Assembly (NCBI RefSeq): GCF_010122465.1
Contig: NZ_WLZY01000004.1
Coordinates: forward strand, 462,443-526,442
DNA from: Phytoactinopolyspora mesophila
GTDB taxonomy: Bacteria > Actinomycetota > Actinomycetes > Jiangellales > Jiangellaceae
Length of the DNA: 64,000 nt
Direction of reading: 5' to 3'
Position numbers and translations under genes: made by a program
The notes under the pieces: model-generated
What the model saw: only the letters and a program-made list of their open reading frames with translations
The model's database searches: none
What the model was told of the DNA's origin: nothing
Part shown: positions 1 to 7,697 of the stretch, in pieces
Layout: each line of letters begins with the position of its first letter
Position numbering within the stretch: the first letter of the stretch is position 1

Positions 1-1201
1 GGACCACGTCCGGTTCGCGGGCGTCGGTCATGACGCCGTGTCCGGACCGCAGGCGCCGAACGAGTTCGCCGGCCGTACCCTCTGTCACGCGCAGTGACAG
101 CTGACTGCCCCGCTGCGCTGGGTCGTGCGGCGTGATCATCGTGATCGGCCGGCCTGGAGTGATCTCTTCGATGAGCCCGGCCAGATAGCCGGTCAACCGC
201 AGGCTGCGTTCACGTAGCGTCGCCATGCCCGCTTTGTCGAACACGTCCAGGGCAGCCCGCATCGGGGCGAGCGCGAGGGCGCACGGCGTCGAGATCTGCC
301 AGGCATCGGCCGACTCCGGAGGCTGGGAGACCGGCTCCATCAGGAATCGTGTCTGGACGTCCGTGCCCCACCACCCTTCGAAACGTTGCAGGTCGCGATT
401 GCGCAGGTGGCGCTCGTGGATGAACGCCGCACCCGGCGCGCCAGGGCCGGAGTTGAGGTACTTGTAGGTACACCAGGCGGCGAAGTCGACACCCCAGTCG
501 TGCAGATGCAGCGGGACGTTGCCGGCCGCGTGAGCCAGATCCCAGCCGACCACGGCCCCGGCCGCCTGGCCGGCGCGTGTGATGGCGGGGATGTCCATCA
601 ACTGCCCGGTCTGGTAATTGACTCCGCCGAGCAAGACCAGGGCGTACGTGTGCCCTTCACGGGCGAGGAGATCCACGATGTCCTCGGTGCGCAGGTGCTG
701 CTCACCGGTTCGCGCGCGCAGGCGGACCACTGCTTGGTCCGGGTCCAGCCCATGGAATCGGGCTTGGCTGCGCACGGCGTAGCTGTCCGACGGGAACGCG
801 GTGTCTTCGATCAGGATCCGGGTTCTTTCGCCATGCGGGCGATAGAACGACACCATCAGCAAGTGCAGATTCACCGTCAGGCTGTTCATGACGACGGTCT
901 CCCGCGGCAGGGCGCCGACGAGCCGCGCGGCGGACTCGGCCAGCTGCTGTGGATTCGGCAGCCATGGCCGGTCTCCTTCGAAGAAACCTTCCACCCCGCG
1001 CTTCGCCCAGCTGTCCAGCTCGTCGAGCACCATGGACGGCGCGGCCTTCGGCTGTAGTCCAAGGGAGTTCCCGACCAAATACGCAGCCTCGGCGTAGTGC
1101 CCGCCTTCAGCGGGCGGGACGACGAAATGGTCGCGCCATCCGGGATCGTCGGCATCGGCGGCGCGGGCGGCCTCTTCAGTGGCCGGCAGGGCAGCGTTCA
1201 T
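1..1201 (-). CDS. kynU: kynureninase, 3' end beyond the window edge
   Basis: A PLP enzyme that cleaves kynurenine to anthranilate and alanine in tryptophan catabolism. About 400 codons are present from an ATG at 1201 (MNAALPATEEAARAADADD); the reading frame is still open at base 1, so a short C-terminal piece is missing. Visible family segments are YLVGNSLGL near the N-terminus, IEDTAFPSDSYA, and YKYLNSGPGAPGA, which matches the kynureninase PLP-lysine region. It lies 18 bases downstream of kynA on the same strand, so the two form an operon. Identification is firm; only the C-terminus is unseen. Confidence 0.95.
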   Translation of the reverse strand, partial: MNAALPATEEAARAADADDPGWRDHFVVPPAEGGHYAEAAYLVGNSLGLQPKAAPSMVLDELDSWAKRGVEGFFEGDRPWLPNPQQLAESAARLVGALPRETVVMNSLTVNLHLLMVSFYRPHGERTRILIEDTAFPSDSYAVRSQARFHGLDPDQAVVRLRARTGEQHLRTEDIVDLLAREGHTYALVLLGGVNYQTGQLMDIPAITRAGQAAGAVVGWDLAHAAGNVPLHLHDWGVDFAAWCTYKYLNSGPGAPGAAFIHERHLRNRDLQRFEGWWGTDVQTRFLMEPVSQPPESADAWQISTPCALALAPMRAALDVFDKAGMATLRERSLRLTGYLAGLIEEITPGRPITMITPHDPAQRGSQLSLRVTEGTAGELVRRLRSGHGVMTDAREPDVV

Positions 1202-1219
1202 CGCTGTTGTGTCTCCTCG

Positions 1220-2107
1220 TCACATCTTGGTGCGGGCGGACCACAGCTCCGGGAAGACCACCCTGGCCAGACTACGTTCCAGCCATTTGATGCCGTCCGA
1301 ACCGCCGCTTCCGGCCTTGGCTCCCATGGATCGGTGGACGGCGCGAAGGTGTTGGTGTCGCCATTCGTTGAACTGTTCGGCCACCTCCGTCAGCGCCTCG
1401 CCGAGCAACCGGAGGTGGTTGTCCGGGGTGTCATTCCGGTAGATCTCGACCCACGCGTCTTCGACGGCCGGATGTGGTTCGTGCTCGACGGTGACGTCGC
1501 GTTCGAGCACCTCATCGGGGATGGCGTAACCGTTCCTCGCCAGCAGCGCCGTCGTGTCGTCCCAGACGCTCGGCTGCTCAAGCGTTTCGATCAGCTCCTC
1601 ATGGACCTCGGGCTGCCGCTTGAACGGCCGGACCAGGGACGCTGTCTTCAAGCCGAGCAGGAACTCCAGATGCCGGTACATCGCGGATTGGAATCCGGAG
1701 CCTTCACCCAGCAGGTCGCGGAACCGGTTGAAGTCGGTGGGCGTCATCCAGCGCAGGCTTTGCCAGCTCGCGGTCAGGCCGGTGAGATGCAGAGCTGCTC
1801 TGTGTAGCGGCTGGATAGCCCGCCACGCGTCGTCATCACGCAGCAGCCGCCTGGTTTCGAGCAACTCGAAACAGATGAGCTTGAAGTAGAGCTCCATGAC
1901 TTGGGAGATCATCAGAAAGGACATCTCGCCGGGCTCGTCGCTCAGCGTCTGCTGAAGGCTGTGCAGCGTGCTTGCGTGCACGTAGGCGTCGTAGGGCACC
2001 TCTCCGGTGAAGTCCAGATTCGGGGTACCGGCGGATTCAGCGGCGCGCTCGGCGCGTTCCTGTTCCGACAGCGGCCGGAGCGCTGGCTTGCTTCGTGTCG
2101 TGTTCAT
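1220..2107 (-). CDS. kynA: tryptophan 2,3-dioxygenase
   Basis: A heme enzyme that opens the indole ring of tryptophan to N-formylkynurenine, the first step of the kynurenine pathway. At 295 residues it has the usual bacterial length. Family segments visible are LDFTGEVPYDAYVHASTLHS, MISQVMELYFKLICFELLE, FNRFRDLLGEGSGFQSAMYR, and near the C-terminus a histidine in WRHQHLRAVHRSMG followed by GSGGSDGIKWL, which corresponds to the proximal heme ligand region. A strong ribosome site (GGAGGAGAGG) precedes the ATG. First gene of a kynA-kynU operon that diverges from an Lrp regulator. No kynB formamidase is seen within the window. Confidence 0.95.
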   Translation of the reverse strand: MNTTRSKPALRPLSEQERAERAAESAGTPNLDFTGEVPYDAYVHASTLHSLQQTLSDEPGEMSFLMISQVMELYFKLICFELLETRRLLRDDDAWRAIQPLHRAALHLTGLTASWQSLRWMTPTDFNRFRDLLGEGSGFQSAMYRHLEFLLGLKTASLVRPFKRQPEVHEELIETLEQPSVWDDTTALLARNGYAIPDEVLERDVTVEHEPHPAVEDAWVEIYRNDTPDNHLRLLGEALTEVAEQFNEWRHQHLRAVHRSMGAKAGSGGSDGIKWLERSLARVVFPELWSARTKM

Positions 2108-2166
2108 GCGCCCTCTCCTCCTATATACACCATCATCGCGAGGTTGAAGATCCGATGGAATGCCGG

Positions 2167-2198
2167 ATCAACGGCACTGCGGGCACCTCGCCGTTGAT
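2167..2198. promoter_or_regulatory. inverted repeat in the kynA/Lrp divergent promoter region
   Basis: Perfect 9-bp arms (ATCAACGGC and GCCGTTGAT) are separated by 14 bases, midway between the divergent starts of kynA (2107) and the Lrp gene (2243). The placement suits an operator for the adjacent Lrp-type regulator. The role is inferred from position only. Confidence 0.45.
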
Positions 2199-2242
2199 TC
2201 TCGGCGTATCCTCGTAGATCACTTTGTGAATGAAAGGACCTC

Positions 2243-2713
2243 ATGGCAGACGAGATGGACTGGGCGATCCTGCGCGAGCTCCAGGACGACGCGCGGCTCT
2301 CGTACAACGAGCTTTCCCGGCGCGTGCACCTGTCGCCGCCGGCCGTGGCCGAACGGGTCCGCCGGCTCGAAGAGTCGGGCGTCATCGCGGGCTACCACGC
2401 ACATGTGAACACCGCGTCCGTGGGATGGGCGATCAGCGCGTTTATCCGGCTGTCCTGCTACGGGCCGCGCTGTGTGCTCCGTGACCCGGAGGTGAAGCGC
2501 TGGCCCGAAATTCAGGAGATACACCGGGTCACGGGGGACGTGTGCAGCATCCTTCGGGTGGTGGCCGAATCGGTGGAGACGTTCGAGGCGCTGATCGACC
2601 GGCTGAGTGTGTACGGGCGGCCGTCGAGCTCCATGGTGTTGTCCACGCCACTCGACCGGCAGCCGATCGCTCCCACGGCTCGGTCGGCTGACGCGTCCTC
2701 AGACGACGTGTGA
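2243..2713 (+). CDS. Lrp/AsnC-family regulator, probable regulator of kynAU
   Basis: A 156-residue Lrp/AsnC protein. The N-terminal winged-helix (about residues 5-55: LDDDARLSYNELSRRVHLSP-like, then AVAERVRRLEESGVI) is followed by the RAM-type ligand-binding half (VTGDVCSILRVVAESVETFE). ATG at 2243 is preceded by GAAAGGA. It is divergent from kynA with 135 bases between starts, the usual arrangement for an Lrp-type regulator of a neighbouring amino-acid catabolic operon, so tryptophan or kynurenine is the likely ligand (inference). Its last codons overlap the 3' end of the convergent flavoenzyme gene by 15 bases. Confidence 0.88.
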   Translation: MADEMDWAILRELQDDARLSYNELSRRVHLSPPAVAERVRRLEESGVIAGYHAHVNTASVGWAISAFIRLSCYGPRCVLRDPEVKRWPEIQEIHRVTGDVCSILRVVAESVETFEALIDRLSVYGRPSSSMVLSTPLDRQPIAPTARSADASSDDV

Positions 2714-3892
2714 CTCAGGGCGGGTCGTGGCGCCTGCCGCGAAGCGTTCGCCGCTGAGTGGTGTGACGTCGACCGGCGGGGTGCGGTCCAGATAGAGGTC
2801 ACGGACGATCTCGCCGACGGCCGGTGCCTGCAGAAAGCCATGCCCGGAGAATCCGGTGGCGTACAGGAAGTTCTCCGGCGACGACGCGCGCCCGATGAGC
2901 GCATTGTGATCAGGCGTGACCTCGTACAACCCGGCCCAGCCGTTCGCGATGGCCATGTCGGCCAGCTCTGGAGCACGCCGCCGCATCGCCTGGCGGAACA
3001 GCTCCATCCAGCCTGGGGTCCAGCCGGTGTCGAATCCGGAGTTCTCCCTTGGGTCGGCCAAGCCGAACAGGAGGCCGTCGTCGCTGTTGTGGAAGTAGCC
3101 GCTGGAGTCGAAGTCGATCGTGAACGGGATGCGCGGTGCCGCGGGTCGCAGCGGCACGGTGAACGCGATCTGCCGGCGGAACGGCCGCACCGGCAGGTCG
3201 ACGCCGGCCATCTCGCCGATCCGCGCGGACCATGCGCCTGCCGCACAGATCACCGTGGAGCATCGGATGGTGCCGCGCGACGTATGGACCGCGGTGATGT
3301 CGTCGCCATGAGTGTCCATGCCGACGACGCTGGTTTGGGGCATGATGCACACGCCTTCCCGCGCGGCGGCCTGGGCGTAGCCCTCGATGACGAGCGTGGG
3401 CCGGGCGTGGCCGTCGTCGGGCGAGAAGACCGCGGCCAGCAGACCCTCGGTTGTCACATATGGGCACAGCTGGTGGGCTTCATCCGGGCTCATCAGCCGG
3501 CTCGGCACCCCCAGGCGGTTCTGGATGGCGACGCTGTCCTCGAACGCGCTCACGTGGTCGTCAGTGGTGAGCAGGAACAGGTAGCCGACGTTGTCGAGTT
3601 TGATGTCGCGGCCGGGGCGGCGAGGGAAGTCTTGGAAGGCACGTAAGCTGCGGGCGCCGAGTTCGATGTTGAGGGGATCGGAGAACTGGGCGCGCACGCC
3701 GCCGATCGGTTTGCCGGAGCTGCCGCTGCCCAATTCGCTGCGTTCGAGCAGGACGACGTCTTTCACTCCGGCCTCGGCCAGGTGGAAGGCGATGCTGGCG
3801 CCCATGACGCCGCCCCCGACTATCACCACCGTTGCCCTCTCAGGCACCGATGCGCTGCCGGGCGAAACGATGCTGGACGGGCTCATAGACAT
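2699..3892 (-). CDS. FAD-dependent oxidoreductase, DAO/sarcosine-oxidase-like
   Basis: A 397-residue protein of the D-amino-acid oxidase/SoxB superfamily. The N-terminal dinucleotide-binding fold is clear (VVIVGGGVMGASIAFHLAEA), followed by LLERSELGSGSSGKPIGGVR, where the SGxxxGGxR pattern is common in sarcosine/dimethylglycine oxidases, and the C-terminal GLYEVTPDHNALIGR and TGFSGHGFLQAPAVGE, which are FAD-contact segments of the family. The substrate cannot be read from sequence; a secondary or N-methyl amino acid is typical. It is convergent with the Lrp gene and is followed upstream on the same strand by a small PPOX gene. Confidence 0.85.
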   Translation of the reverse strand: MSMSPSSIVSPGSASVPERATVVIVGGGVMGASIAFHLAEAGVKDVVLLERSELGSGSSGKPIGGVRAQFSDPLNIELGARSLRAFQDFPRRPGRDIKLDNVGYLFLLTTDDHVSAFEDSVAIQNRLGVPSRLMSPDEAHQLCPYVTTEGLLAAVFSPDDGHARPTLVIEGYAQAAAREGVCIMPQTSVVGMDTHGDDITAVHTSRGTIRCSTVICAAGAWSARIGEMAGVDLPVRPFRRQIAFTVPLRPAAPRIPFTIDFDSSGYFHNSDDGLLFGLADPRENSGFDTGWTPGWMELFRQAMRRRAPELADMAIANGWAGLYEVTPDHNALIGRASSPENFLYATGFSGHGFLQAPAVGEIVRDLYLDRTPPVDVTPLSGERFAAGATTRPESHVV

Positions 3893-3935
3893 GGGGCGAT
3901 CCCTTCGGGCGGACTCGACACCAGTGTTCTACACC

Positions 3936-4460
3936 TCAGTCGGTGACGTAGGCGCCTCGTTGCGGGTCGAATCTGCGTGCTTCGGGGCCGCGCAGCCCAT
4001 GGCGCGGGTCCCAGCGAGTGAGCGTGAGGTCCCCGGCTCGCCATTCCATCATCGAGACAAGGTCGAGAGAGACGGTGGCGACGTGCCACGACACGGGTCG
4101 CCAGCCGCGTCTGTCCTCGATAGCGTCCGCGATGGAGTCCCGGAGTTCGTCGTCAGGAAGCACATACGCCCGGCCGCGGATCTTGAGTTCGGTTTCCGGT
4201 TCGTCGGCGTTGACGATGGGGGACTGCAACACGAGGCGAGGATCCCGCGCGACATCGAGCGCCTTGAGCGACTGCGGAATGAGCACGAGGACCAGATGAC
4301 CCTCTACCAGGTGCGCCTCGATGGGACTGATGCGTGGCGCTCCGTCTGGCCGGATAGTGCCGGCGTACACGAACCCCCATTGGCGGATGATGGAGCGGGC
4401 CCGAGCCGCGAAGTCCGGTGCGCTGTGCTTCAGGTGGCTCCAGCTGGACTGTTCAGTCAT
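3936..4460 (-). CDS. pyridoxamine 5'-phosphate oxidase-like (PPOX fold) protein
   Basis: A 174-residue split-barrel flavin-binding protein. It contains GFVYAGTIRPDGAPRISPIE, the β-strand and R-x-S-P-I pattern of PPOX-class proteins, and later DPRLVLQSPIVNADEPE. The family includes FMN- and F420-binding oxidoreductases and heme-binding relatives; the cofactor is not decided here. It lies 43 bases upstream of the DAO-family gene on the same strand, so co-transcription is plausible. Confidence 0.75.
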   Translation of the reverse strand: MTEQSSWSHLKHSAPDFAARARSIIRQWGFVYAGTIRPDGAPRISPIEAHLVEGHLVLVLIPQSLKALDVARDPRLVLQSPIVNADEPETELKIRGRAYVLPDDELRDSIADAIEDRRGWRPVSWHVATVSLDLVSMMEWRAGDLTLTRWDPRHGLRGPEARRFDPQRGAYVTD

Positions 4461-4568
4461 ATGGCAGACACCCCCTTCAAGCCCCCGTGCCGCTACCGTA
4501 CGCGACGACGAGCGCTCACGCAGCGAAGTTGGCTTCGCAACCGCGGATGTCGTTGTCCCGGCCCCAGG

Positions 4569-5246
4569 TCATCGTCTCGGGCGGACGATGACCTCACTGC
4601 CGATCGGCCGGAAGCCGACGGCGAGGAATGCGCGCAGGGATCGTGCGTTGCCCGGTGAGACCGCGGCGAATACCGGTTCACCGGGCGGAACGAGGCCGAG
4701 AGCGTCGTTGAGCAGCGACCGGCCCCAACCTTGGCCGCGACCTTCAGGTTCGGTCTCGATACTGAGCTCGCGCCGTCCGGCAAGACCGCTGGCCAAAGTC
4801 ACCAGGCCGCGTTCGTCACCGTAGACCCGGACATCGTGACGCAGGCGAGCGGCATGGCGCACCCGCGGGTGAGCGGTCATGTCCGGTCGTTCAGGGAGCG
4901 GAACGCCCCCGCGCCCGTCCGCGACGAGAGTGGCATCGATCGTCCCGATCTCCCCCTGGGTGCCGGCCAGCCAGCGTAGGAAGTCAGGGGCCAGCGAGCG
5001 CCCGAATCCATCGGGCTGGTGTGCAGCGACCGAGGCGGCCGGTGCGTCCGTGGCGATGACGGCGTGGCCGGTGAACGCGACCGAGCACTCCAGGCTGTGG
5101 CCAAGTGCTGGCAGGACCTGGAACGCCCCGTCGGCGGGTGGGAACTCGCCGCGGGCCGCCGAGAGCAGGAGGTCGAGGAGTGGGTGCGCCTCGTCGTGCC
5201 CATGATCATGAACACTGTGTGACCGTATTGGTTCACTAGTGTTCAT
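4569..5246 (-). CDS. GNAT-family N-acetyltransferase-like protein
   Basis: About 225 residues from ATG 5246 (a GTG at 5252 is also in frame). The C-terminal half carries the acetyl-CoA loop in a modified form (ETEPEGRGQGWGRSLLNDAL, with R-G-x-G-x-G) followed by EPVFAAVSPGNARSLRAFLA and VGFRPIGSEVI, which is the β5-α4-β6 part of the GNAT fold. The N-terminal half is not recognised. The first 15 or so codons consist almost wholly of a 49-base palindrome (5203-5251), so the annotated N-terminus may be a repeat insertion or the true start may lie downstream. The xthA stop overlaps the start region. Confidence 0.65.
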   Translation of the reverse strand: MNTSEPIRSHSVHDHGHDEAHPLLDLLLSAARGEFPPADGAFQVLPALGHSLECSVAFTGHAVIATDAPAASVAAHQPDGFGRSLAPDFLRWLAGTQGEIGTIDATLVADGRGGVPLPERPDMTAHPRVRHAARLRHDVRVYGDERGLVTLASGLAGRRELSIETEPEGRGQGWGRSLLNDALGLVPPGEPVFAAVSPGNARSLRAFLAVGFRPIGSEVIVRPRR

Positions 5247-5251
5247 GATCA
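5203..5251. repeat. palindromic repeat, ATGATCATG-core family, copy 1
   Basis: Perfect 14-bp arms (TGATCATGAACACT / AGTGTTCATGATCA) enclose a 21-base loop that contains a second imperfect pair (TGACC / GGTTCA). It sits at the xthA 3' end and over the start of the next gene. A near relative lies at 13274-13332 with the same outer core and the same inner TGACC pairing. Confidence 0.8.
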
Positions 5252-6112
5252 CCGGGACTGGGGGAGCTTGACGGATCCCGGTTTGGGGACCCGGGCGGAC
5301 GGTGGCGGCACCACCGGTCCGATGTCGCCGTCAGGCGCCTCGTCCAGGTCGACGATCACCGGCGCGTGGTCGCTCGGCCCGGTGCCCTTGCGTGCCTGCC
5401 GGTCCACCCACGCCGCCTTGACTCGCTCCGCGACCGAGCCGGTGGCCAGGGCAAGGTCGATTCGCATGCCGAGATCCTTGTGGAACATACCCGCGCGGTA
5501 GTCCCAATAGGTGAACACCCGATCATTGGGCCAGCGGTCGCGGACGACGTCATGCAACCCAATGGCCTGCAGGTCGCCAAGTGCGGCGCGTTCGGGCGGC
5601 GTGACGTGGGTCTGGCTGATGTAGGCATCCGGATCGAACACGTCGGCATCGGTCGGAGCGATGTTCACGTCTCCGCACACCATCGCATCCGGGGGACCGG
5701 ATGCCACCACGTCCCGTAGCGCGGCGAGCCAGGCGAGCTTGTAGTGGTAATGCTCGGAGTCCGGTTCCCGGCCGTTAGGCACATAGACCGAGTGCACCCG
5801 GACGCCGCCGCACGTGGCCGCTACCGCGCGAGCTTCCGGATCCGGAAAGCCCGGTGCGCCCTCGATGCCGCTGACGACGTCGTCGAGGCCCACCCGGGAC
5901 AGTATCGCCACGCCGTTCCAACGAGGCTCCCCGTGATGGGCGATCTCGTAACCGAGTGCGGCCAGTGGTTCCCCGAGCACCGCGGTGAACGCTTCGTCGG
6001 TGAGCTTGGTCTCCTGGAGGCAGACCACGTCGGGCTGCCGCTGTTCCAGCCAAGGCAGCAGCCGGGGTACCCGCTGCTTGGCAGAGTTCACATTCCACGT
6101 CGCTACCCGCAC
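5249..6112 (-). CDS. xthA: exodeoxyribonuclease III
   Basis: A 287-residue endonuclease/exonuclease/phosphatase-fold enzyme that nicks DNA at abasic sites and removes 3' blocks in base-excision repair. Metal and catalytic motifs are all present: MRVATWNVNSAKQRV, CLQETKL (metal Glu), VYVPNGR, MVCGDVNIAP (Asp/Asn), WDYRAGMFHKDLGMRIDLAL, and GPSDHAPVIVDL (catalytic His). The start is ATG 6112. Length is slightly over the usual 255-270 because of a proline-rich C-terminal tail. The stop codon lies inside palindrome copy 1. Confidence 0.95.
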   Translation of the reverse strand: MRVATWNVNSAKQRVPRLLPWLEQRQPDVVCLQETKLTDEAFTAVLGEPLAALGYEIAHHGEPRWNGVAILSRVGLDDVVSGIEGAPGFPDPEARAVAATCGGVRVHSVYVPNGREPDSEHYHYKLAWLAALRDVVASGPPDAMVCGDVNIAPTDADVFDPDAYISQTHVTPPERAALGDLQAIGLHDVVRDRWPNDRVFTYWDYRAGMFHKDLGMRIDLALATGSVAERVKAAWVDRQARKGTGPSDHAPVIVDLDEAPDGDIGPVVPPPSARVPKPGSVKLPQSR

Positions 6113-6180
6113 GTGCCCAACGTTAGCGCCCGTGGGTCCGCCTTCGGCTCGGGGCTACTCGCGGTGATCTTCACGCTGAG

Positions 6181-7023
6181 TCAGCGGAAGTCGTCGGCGT
6201 GGTCGGCAGCCCATTGCCGGAATGTGCGGGCCGGCTTGCCGGTGACTCGTTCGACGGTTGTGGTGACCGGCTCCGGGGAGTCCACCATCGCCGCCCACGC
6301 GTCGAGTGCCCCCTGAACGAAGCCCGGGTCGCCCCATTCGGCCAGGAGCTGCTCGTGCGCTTCCTCGCGGGAAAGCTCTTCCCACCGCACGGTACGACCG
6401 ACCGCTTCGCCGATGATGTGTACCTGGTCGGCCTGGCTGACGAGCTCAGGCCCGGTCAGCGCGTATGCCTGGCCGACGTGCTGATCGTCGAGCAGCGCTA
6501 GGACGGCTACCGCGGCGAGGTCTGCCTCATGGACGAGGGACCTGCGCGCACCGCCGTATGGCCAGCGCACGACGCCGGCGCGGACCTCGTCGGCCCAGCC
6601 CAGCGTGTTCGTGGCGATGCCGCCCGAGCGGAGGAACGTCCACTCCACCCCGGCCTCCTCGACCAGCTGCTCGATCTCGCCCCAGAAGCCGTCCGGTCGT
6701 TGGTCGATGTCGGAGCCTATGGCGGAGAGGTAAACGATTCGGCTCGCGTGTTTGGCGAGGGTCTGTATCGCGGCGGGTGCGGTTTCGGTGGAGAAGTTCG
6801 GCCAGAGCAGGAAGACGGCGTCGACGCCGTCGGCGGCAGCGGCGAGAGTTTCCGGTTTGGCCAGATCGCCGGGAACGACGTCGACCCCGTCGGGCAGCCG
6901 TGCCGTGTCCGGGTTGCGGACCATGGCTCGGACCTGCACTCCGGCGGTGAGCAGGCCGGACACAACATGGCGGCCGACGTTGCCGGTGGCGCCGGTGACG
7001 AGGATGGTGCGGGGTGTAGTCAT
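6181..7023 (-). CDS. NmrA-like NAD(P)-binding oxidoreductase, probable SoxR target
   Basis: A 280-residue atypical short-chain dehydrogenase. The N-terminal Rossmann motif is ILVTGATGNVGRHVVSGLL; then VRAMVRNPDTARLPDGVDVV, VFLLWPNFS and FLRSGGIATNTLGW follow, as in NmrA/QOR2-like NAD(P)H-binding proteins that act as quinone reductases or redox sensors. It diverges from a soxR gene across 124 bases that contain an 8+8-bp palindrome, so it is the best candidate SoxR-regulated gene here. Confidence 0.8.
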   Translation of the reverse strand: MTTPRTILVTGATGNVGRHVVSGLLTAGVQVRAMVRNPDTARLPDGVDVVPGDLAKPETLAAAADGVDAVFLLWPNFSTETAPAAIQTLAKHASRIVYLSAIGSDIDQRPDGFWGEIEQLVEEAGVEWTFLRSGGIATNTLGWADEVRAGVVRWPYGGARRSLVHEADLAAVAVLALLDDQHVGQAYALTGPELVSQADQVHIIGEAVGRTVRWEELSREEAHEQLLAEWGDPGFVQGALDAWAAMVDSPEPVTTTVERVTGKPARTFRQWAADHADDFR

Positions 7024-7109
7024 GGGATTCCCTCAGGTCGTGATGTCGTCGAGCAGCCGTGGGCTTCCCGGCGGAGGCCCTGGGTGACGGCCTCGTTCAC
7101 GAGCTTCCA

Positions 7110-7129
7110 ACTTAAACAATGGTTTAAGT
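7110..7129. promoter_or_regulatory. palindromic operator between NmrA-like gene and soxR
   Basis: Perfect inverted repeat ACTTAAAC-AATG-GTTTAAGT. MerR-family regulators bind such dyads within a stretched promoter spacer. It lies 18 bases upstream of the soxR ATG and 86 bases upstream of the divergent gene. Assignment to SoxR is by adjacency. Confidence 0.65.
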
Positions 7130-7147
7130 CAAGCTACGGTGGTCGGC

Positions 7148-7603
7148 ATGACTCCCATCCCTCCTGGCGCTGACGTTCTGACCATCGGCGAGTTGTCGGA
7201 GCGCAGCGGCGTGCCGTCGTCGGCGCTGCGCTTCTACGAGCGGCAAGGCCTGATCCGCAGCCGGCGGACGACAGGAAACCAGCGCCGTTACAGCCGGGCG
7301 ACGCTTCGGCAGGTCGCCTTCATTCGCGCTTCACAGAACGTCGGTGTGCCGCTGGGCTTGATCGGCGAGGTGCTGGCGTTCCTGCCGGACGACGCCGCAC
7401 CGACGCAAGAGTTCTGGGAGCGGGCGTCGTCGTGCTGGCGCGACATGCTCAATTCGCGGATCAAGCAGCTCGAACGCATGCGCGATCTGTTCACCGAATG
7501 CATCGGGTGCGGCTGTCTGTCGTTCGATCAGTGTCAGCTCATCAACCCTGGGGACAAGCTGGGTGAGCAGGGGCCGGGACCGCGCCGGCTGGTCAAGTCC
7601 TGA
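7148..7603 (+). CDS. soxR: SoxR-type MerR-family redox sensor
   Basis: A redox-responsive regulator of 151 residues from ATG 7148 (an upstream GTG at 7139 would add three). The MerR winged helix is typical (LTIGELSERSGVPSSALRFY, ERQGLIRSRRTTGNQRRYSR), followed by the dimer helix and the four-cysteine cluster CIGCGCLSFDQC (C-x2-C-x-C-x5-C), which is diagnostic for the SoxR [2Fe-2S] site. In actinomycetes SoxR responds to redox-active compounds rather than running a SoxS cascade (family knowledge). The palindrome at 7110-7129 and the divergent NmrA-like gene point to a local regulon; an amine oxidase gene follows. Confidence 0.92.
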   Translation: MTPIPPGADVLTIGELSERSGVPSSALRFYERQGLIRSRRTTGNQRRYSRATLRQVAFIRASQNVGVPLGLIGEVLAFLPDDAAPTQEFWERASSCWRDMLNSRIKQLERMRDLFTECIGCGCLSFDQCQLINPGDKLGEQGPGPRRLVKS

Positions 7604-7697
7604 GCGAGATGCCCGCGGCCAGGCCGCTGCGGTTGCGGGAGCCTGGCGGCGGAGTCCGGCTGGAGGGCAGAGTCTTGCGCCACTCGCACAGGGAGCT

